64,000 bases of DNA from Brucella pseudogrignonensis (lineage in GTDB: Bacteria; Pseudomonadota; Alphaproteobacteria; Rhizobiales; Rhizobiaceae), in the NCBI RefSeq assembly GCF_002252525.1, contig NZ_NNRM01000048.1, positions 124,001-188,000 on the forward strand, given 5' to 3'. The translations under genes were made by a program, and so were the position numbers. Position 1 is the first letter of the stretch, and each line of letters starts with the position of its first letter. The notes beneath the pieces were generated by a model. That model did no database searches. It was not told where the DNA came from and saw only the letters and a list, made by a program, of their open reading frames with translations. Shown piece by piece: positions 60,190 through 64,000 of this stretch.

Positions 60190-61239
60190 ATGGTGCGATT
60201 GCAATCATTCATGCGAAATATGCGATATGCAGCAATCCGCAGAGGATTGGATGCAATTGCATTTTCCGGTCTGGGTAAGTTGTTCCCATCCAGCGGTGGG
60301 CGTGGTGTAATCTTTACTTTGCATCATATCGGCGCGGATAAAACTGACGAGTTTCGCCCAAACTCCATCTTATCGGTTACACCTGAGTTTCTGACAGACA
60401 CAATCGAAACTGCGTTTGATGCGGGTCTTGTGCCAGTCCATCTGCACGATCTTCCCGCGTTACTTGCAAATAAGTTGGATAATCGAAAATTCGTAGCTTT
60501 CACATTTGATGATGGTTATCGCAACAACGCTGAGATTGCTGCTCCGATCTTCCGCAAGTTCGGAATTCCCTACACAGTTTTTCCCACGATGGGCTTTGTC
60601 GAACGCACCCATACAATCTGGTGGGAAACGACGGAAGCACTCTTGAGAAATACAACGGAGATTAGCTTCGATTTCGGTAGAGGATCTGAGACCCTATGCA
60701 CCAAAACGGTCGCGCAAAAATATGAGGCTTTTGACCGATTAGCCGCTTTCGTTCGCGCTTTCGATGAAGACGAAGCTGTCCGACGGATCGATGATCTAGC
60801 CGTTAGCCAATGCGATGTCGATCCGCGAGCCATCGTTAATGACATGGTCATGGATCAGACCGAACTTAAAGCACTGGCTGCTGATCCGCTCGCTCATATC
60901 GGCGGACACACGATCGCGCATGTCAATCTTCGGAGCGTAAGCGAAGAACGCCTCACACATGAAATAGAGGCATCTCAAGCCGCAATAGAGCGCGTTGTGG
61001 GCTATCGACCAAAATCGTTTTCCTATCCATACGGCTGGTGTTCCGCTGTCGGAGAACGTGAAATCGAGATGGTAGCAAAAGCTGGCTTTCAGGTAGCGGT
61101 CACAACACAGCCAGCGGTCCTCCAACGTTCTGACGCGTTGAGACCAACAGCCATAAAGCGTATATCGCTGAATGGCGATTTTCAAAAGCAACGCTACGTC
61201 AAAGCTTTGATCTCAGGTCTCGCCTTCAAATTCTTATAG
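60190..61239 (+). CDS. Polysaccharide deacetylase-family protein
   Basis: A 349-residue protein of the NodB homology (CE4) family. The metal/catalytic motif is FTFDDGYRNN (the Asp pair), with GGHTIAHVNL supplying the His residues, and SYPYGW is the usual third motif. CE4 enzymes remove N-acetyl groups from sugar polymers. The N-terminus lacks a clear signal peptide, and an insert of about 70 residues (WWETTEALL to VNDMV) lies between the motifs. The ATG at 60190 is 31 bp after the LysR stop; other in-frame ATGs lie at codons 8 and 11. It converges on the next LysR gene with 6 bp of overlap. Confidence 0.83.
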   Translation: MVRLQSFMRNMRYAAIRRGLDAIAFSGLGKLFPSSGGRGVIFTLHHIGADKTDEFRPNSILSVTPEFLTDTIETAFDAGLVPVHLHDLPALLANKLDNRKFVAFTFDDGYRNNAEIAAPIFRKFGIPYTVFPTMGFVERTHTIWWETTEALLRNTTEISFDFGRGSETLCTKTVAQKYEAFDRLAAFVRAFDEDEAVRRIDDLAVSQCDVDPRAIVNDMVMDQTELKALAADPLAHIGGHTIAHVNLRSVSEERLTHEIEASQAAIERVVGYRPKSFSYPYGWCSAVGEREIEMVAKAGFQVAVTTQPAVLQRSDALRPTAIKRISLNGDFQKQRYVKALISGLAFKFL

Positions 61240-62130
61240 GCTCGGATCGGATTCGAGTAATTCCATGCATAATGCCTTGCTGGCCGCGGAAATATCAGGA
61301 TTGAAGACTAGCCAATAGCCTTTCTTGCTCTTGAGGGTGACGTCGCAAGCCGGAACGAGTTGCCCTCGCTTTATCGCACCATCAATCAAACCGGCCCAGC
61401 CAAGAGCCACGCCCTGTTCGGCAATTGCTGCTTCGAGCACCAAATTATAGGTGTTAAACACCAAACCGTAATTTCCGTCCTCAATTTCCTCACTAATAGA
61501 GTCAAGCCAGGTCTGCCAAGTGTACCAGCGATCACCTTGTAGAGTATCGAGGTGCAAAAGTGCTGTCGAACTTAAACCTTTTCCATTCGGAAATGGGCCA
61601 TTTCGTTCCAGAAAGCCGGGAGAACAGACCGGCACAACGGATTCCCCGACAAAAGGGATAGCATCTTTGGGAAAATCCTCGCGCGATCCGAACAGAACGG
61701 CGATGTCAGCCTCCCTGTGATCGAGAGGCTGCAGCATCGAAGATGCTGTAATGCGAACATCAACGTCTGGATACTTTGGCCTAAAATTTGCGACACGCGG
61801 CATCAACCAGAAGGCAGCAAAGCCATAATCCGTAGCAATCCTAAGCCCCGGCGTGCGCTGTCTACGCTTGATCTGCTGGATAGCCTCGTCGATTCCATTC
61901 AACCCTTGCCGCACGGCCTCATAAAGTATGCGTCCTTCGGGCAAGATTTCGACGCCGCGCGCCCGTCTGGCGAAGAGTGAGACGCCCAGACGTTCCTCCA
62001 TGCGTTTTATTTGATAGCTAACGGCAGGTTGCGTCATCCCCAGTTCACGCGCTGCAAGGGTCAGATTTTCCAACCGCCCCACCGCTTCAAAAACACCAAG
62101 ACTGCCAAGATCCCAAGATGGAGAAACCAT
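61234..62130 (-). CDS. LysR-family regulator of choline-sulfate use
   Basis: A 298-residue regulator. The winged helix-turn-helix is at residues about 6-65 (LGVFEAVGRLENLTLAARELG, then MTQPAVSYQIKRMEERLGV). The effector domain has the GcvA-like HREADIAVLFG. It is divergent from a choline-type binding protein and upstream of a choline sulfatase, the context of the choline-sulfate-utilisation regulator group. The ATG at 62130 is chosen over an in-frame TTG two codons earlier. Its target site is probably in the 140-bp divergent gap. Confidence 0.85.
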   Translation of the reverse strand: MVSPSWDLGSLGVFEAVGRLENLTLAARELGMTQPAVSYQIKRMEERLGVSLFARRARGVEILPEGRILYEAVRQGLNGIDEAIQQIKRRQRTPGLRIATDYGFAAFWLMPRVANFRPKYPDVDVRITASSMLQPLDHREADIAVLFGSREDFPKDAIPFVGESVVPVCSPGFLERNGPFPNGKGLSSTALLHLDTLQGDRWYTWQTWLDSISEEIEDGNYGLVFNTYNLVLEAAIAEQGVALGWAGLIDGAIKRGQLVPACDVTLKSKKGYWLVFNPDISAASKALCMELLESDPSL

Positions 62131-62176
62131 AAACAACCTTTATATCTGCAATAAAAAATGAATGTCTTTTCCCTTA

Positions 62177-62250
62177 TCCTTAAAGATGTTTTCCTTAAAG
62201 CCAGAATGCAAGACATAACGAAATTTGATTTTACCGAACAGGTTTCGTTA
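62177..62250. promoter_or_regulatory. Direct and inverted repeats in the choX promoter region
   Basis: TCCTTAAAG occurs twice with a 15-bp period (62177-62185 and 62192-62200). TAACGAAA (62216-62223) and TTTCGTTA (62243-62250) form a perfect 8-bp inverted repeat. Both lie between the LysR gene and choX, where the regulator should bind. Confidence 0.4.
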
Positions 62251-62270
62251 AAGCCAAACAGGGGAAAAGA

Positions 62271-63215
62271 ATGCGCTATCTCAAATTGACGGCATTAGCA
62301 TTGGCAGCGTTCACGGGGCTTACGGGCGCGGCTGCTGCAGCAGATCCTGCTGCATGTGAAACTATCCGCCTTTCCGATCCAGGCTGGACCGACATTACAT
62401 CCACAAACGCCATCGCAAGCGTGCTGCTGGATGGGCTGGGCTATAAAGCCGATGTGAAAACAATGTCGGTACCAATTGGATATGAAGCCCTCAAGACCAG
62501 AAACATCGATGTATTCCTCGGCAACTGGATGCCAGCACAGCAGAAGTTCCGTGACGACCTCGATAAAGCAAAGGCTGCTGAAGTGCTGGTCAAAAACCTG
62601 GAAGGCGCCAAATTCACTCTTGCTGTGCCGGATTATGTAGCGAAAGAGGGCGTAAAAGACTTTGCCGATCTGTCAGCCCATGCTGACAAATTTGGCAAGG
62701 AGATTTACGGTATTGAGCCAGGCGCTCCGGCAAACCAGAATATCCAAAAAATCATCGAAGATAAGAAATTCAAGCTGGATGGCTGGAATATTGTCGAATC
62801 GAGTGAGCAGGCCATGCTTGCGCAGGTCGATCGTCGAAATAAAGACAAGCAGTGGGTGGTCTTCCTTGCTTGGGCACCACATCCAATGAACACCAAACTC
62901 AATATTGAATATCTGTCGGGCGGTGACGATTATTTCGGCCCCAACTATGGTGGCGCAGAGGTTTATACGCTTTCGCGTACCGGTTGGGCTCAACAATGTC
63001 CGAATGCTGCGAACTTCTTCAAAAAGCTCGTCTTCACAGTCGATATCGAGAATGAATTAATGGACAAAATCCTGAACGAAGGAGCTGAAGGTCCAGCTGC
63101 AGCTACTGCTTGGTTGAAAGCCAACCCAGAACATGTTGACAAGTGGCTGGAAGGTGTGACGACCCTTAAAGGTGAGCCCGGTGCCGCAGCTGTGAAAGCC
63201 AAACTCGGTCTATAA
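62271..63215 (+). CDS. choX: Choline ABC transporter periplasmic binding protein
   Basis: A 314-residue OpuAC-type binding protein. The signal peptide ends AAAAA-D, and the mature protein has ETIRLSDPGWTDITSTNAIA, VFLGNWMPAQQKF and VFLAWAPHPMNTKLN with Trp residues of the aromatic cage that binds quaternary ammonium groups. The length and motifs match ChoX of Sinorhizobium, which binds choline and acetylcholine. The ATG at 62271 follows AGGGGAAAAGA. It is divergent from the LysR gene and upstream of a choline sulfatase, so choline released from choline sulfate, or free choline, is the ligand. The permease and ATPase genes should lie beyond the window. Confidence 0.92.
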   Translation: MRYLKLTALALAAFTGLTGAAAAADPAACETIRLSDPGWTDITSTNAIASVLLDGLGYKADVKTMSVPIGYEALKTRNIDVFLGNWMPAQQKFRDDLDKAKAAEVLVKNLEGAKFTLAVPDYVAKEGVKDFADLSAHADKFGKEIYGIEPGAPANQNIQKIIEDKKFKLDGWNIVESSEQAMLAQVDRRNKDKQWVVFLAWAPHPMNTKLNIEYLSGGDDYFGPNYGGAEVYTLSRTGWAQQCPNAANFFKKLVFTVDIENELMDKILNEGAEGPAAATAWLKANPEHVDKWLEGVTTLKGEPGAAAVKAKLGL

Positions 63216-63236
63216 CCTACACTGAACATGCTTTTA

Positions 63237-63259
63237 GGCGGGCGTTTTCGACGCCCGCC
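63237..63259 (+). terminator. Hairpin between choX and betC
   Basis: An 8-bp perfect stem (GGCGGGCG with CGCCCGCC) with a 7-nt loop lies 22 bp past choX. A T-rich run begins 10 bp later. It may cut the amount of betC transcript relative to choX. Confidence 0.65.
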
Positions 63260-63300
63260 ATTCTGCATTTTGATTTCTTTCCATTTATGGTCTTAGCCAA

Positions 63301-64000
63301 ATGAAAAAACCGAATATCCTCGTTCTGATGGTCGATCAGTTGAACGGAACGTTCTTCCCCGACGGGCCTGCTGATTTCCTGCATACGCCAAACTTGCGCA
63401 AACTAGCTGAGCGCTCGGCACGCTTTGCAAATTGCTATACCGCAAGCCCACTCTGCGCGCCGGCACGCGCATCCTTCATGTCAGGACAGTTGCCTTCCCG
63501 AACAGGCGTCTATGACAATGCCGCTGAGTTTTCGTCAGAAATACCCACCTATGCGCATCACTTGCGCAATGCAGGCTACCAGACAGCATTATCCGGCAAG
63601 ATGCATTTTGTCGGACCGGACCAGCTGCATGGTTTTGAACAACGCCTGACGACAGATATTTATCCTGCCGATTTCGGCTGGACGCCAGATTACCGTAAGC
63701 CGGGTGAGCGTATTGACTGGTGGTATCATAATCTCGGTTCGATCACGGGAGCCGGCTCCGCCGAGATTACCAATCAGCTCGAATATGATGACGAAGTTGC
63801 TTATCAAGCCGAAGCGAAGCTTTATGACCTTGCTCGCGGTCACGATGACCGCCCATGGTGCCTGACTGTAAGTTTCACCCACCCGCACGATCCTTATGTG
63901 GCGCGCAAGCGCTTCTATGATCTCTACGCAGATATTCCAGAGCTTGATCCGAAGATCAGACCTTTATCTGAAGGTGAAATCGATCCCCACAGTGAGCGCC
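63301..64000 (+). CDS. betC: Choline sulfatase (3' part missing)
   Basis: The first 233 residues are visible; the rest lies beyond the window. The N-terminal PNILVLMVDQL holds a metal-binding Asp, and SPLCAPARASFMSG gives the sulfatase signature C-x-P-x-R with Cys52, which becomes formylglycine. GKMHFVGPDQLHGF and FTHPHDPY follow, as in BetC proteins, which cleave choline-O-sulfate to choline and sulfate in the cytoplasm. There is no signal peptide. The ATG at 63301 has no strong ribosome site. Its neighbours choX and the LysR regulator confirm the pathway, which feeds glycine-betaine synthesis and gives sulfate. Confidence 0.93.
   Translation, partial: MKKPNILVLMVDQLNGTFFPDGPADFLHTPNLRKLAERSARFANCYTASPLCAPARASFMSGQLPSRTGVYDNAAEFSSEIPTYAHHLRNAGYQTALSGKMHFVGPDQLHGFEQRLTTDIYPADFGWTPDYRKPGERIDWWYHNLGSITGAGSAEITNQLEYDDEVAYQAEAKLYDLARGHDDRPWCLTVSFTHPHDPYVARKRFYDLYADIPELDPKIRPLSEGEIDPHSER

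Overview
The window looks like chromosomal DNA of an alphaproteobacterium of the order Rhizobiales, most like Brucella/Ochrobactrum. This rests on gene content: a D-aminopeptidase-like hydrolase, sitABCD, ugpBAEC, a choline-sulfate locus, DUF1127 and DUF3775 proteins, an RcnB-type protein, and one intergenic repeat of a kind I recall as common in this group. No database was searched, so the genus is an inference. Most of the window is importers and catabolic enzymes, each with its own regulator. There is no rRNA, CRISPR array, transposase or prophage; the only tRNA is tRNA-Asn(GTT) at 52991-53065.

Layout. 1-5.4 kb: ferric-siderophore uptake (binding protein cut by the window edge, esterase, TonB-dependent receptor), divergent from a LysR-HTH/TrpD2 fusion protein. 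5.5-10.4 kb: an operon of aminotransferase, MetQ/MetN/MetI-type importer and an IPNS-like dioxygenase. 10.5-17.1 kb: minus-strand oxidoreductases, a TauE/SafE exporter, a fold-type IV aminotransferase and a DMT transporter. 17.3-20.8 kb: DUF1127 protein, a striking nested inverted repeat, DUF2938 protein, and a purine permease with a deaminase. 20.8-26.8 kb: a sugar-acid locus (FAH-family enzyme, FAD 2-hydroxyacid dehydrogenase, FadR-type regulator, gluconokinase) and an SLC13 transporter. 27-31.2 kb: ugpBAEC with a candidate Pho box. 31.6-36.2 kb: serine hydrolase, adenine deaminase, MgtC, Lrp regulator. 36.3-41.7 kb: lysine-dehydrogenase-like enzyme, two tandem basic-amino-acid-type binding proteins, a DadA-like oxidase and an aldo/keto reductase.

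41.8-47.5 kb (minus strand): ABC importer, LacI regulator and 2H phosphoesterase, with three similar palindromes near its promoters. 47.8-52.5 kb: sitABCD (Mn/Fe) with a perfect palindrome in its promoter region, divergent from an AraC regulator. 52.5-58.3 kb: an AT-richer stretch of small genes: tRNA-Asn, two very short membrane peptides (28 and 26 aa), secreted proteins, a DEDDh exonuclease, an unrecognised protein with two possible winged helices, a frameshifted RcnB gene and a DUF808 protein. 58.3-64 kb: SDR/LysR pair, polysaccharide deacetylase, and a choline-sulfate locus (regulator, ChoX, BetC cut by the window edge).

The best leads for something undescribed are the LysR-HTH/TrpD2 fusion beside the siderophore receptor, the three-way-junction repeat at 17790-17846, the importer/LacI/2H-phosphoesterase operon with its palindromes, the aminotransferase/MetQNI/dioxygenase operon, and the two tiny membrane proteins.
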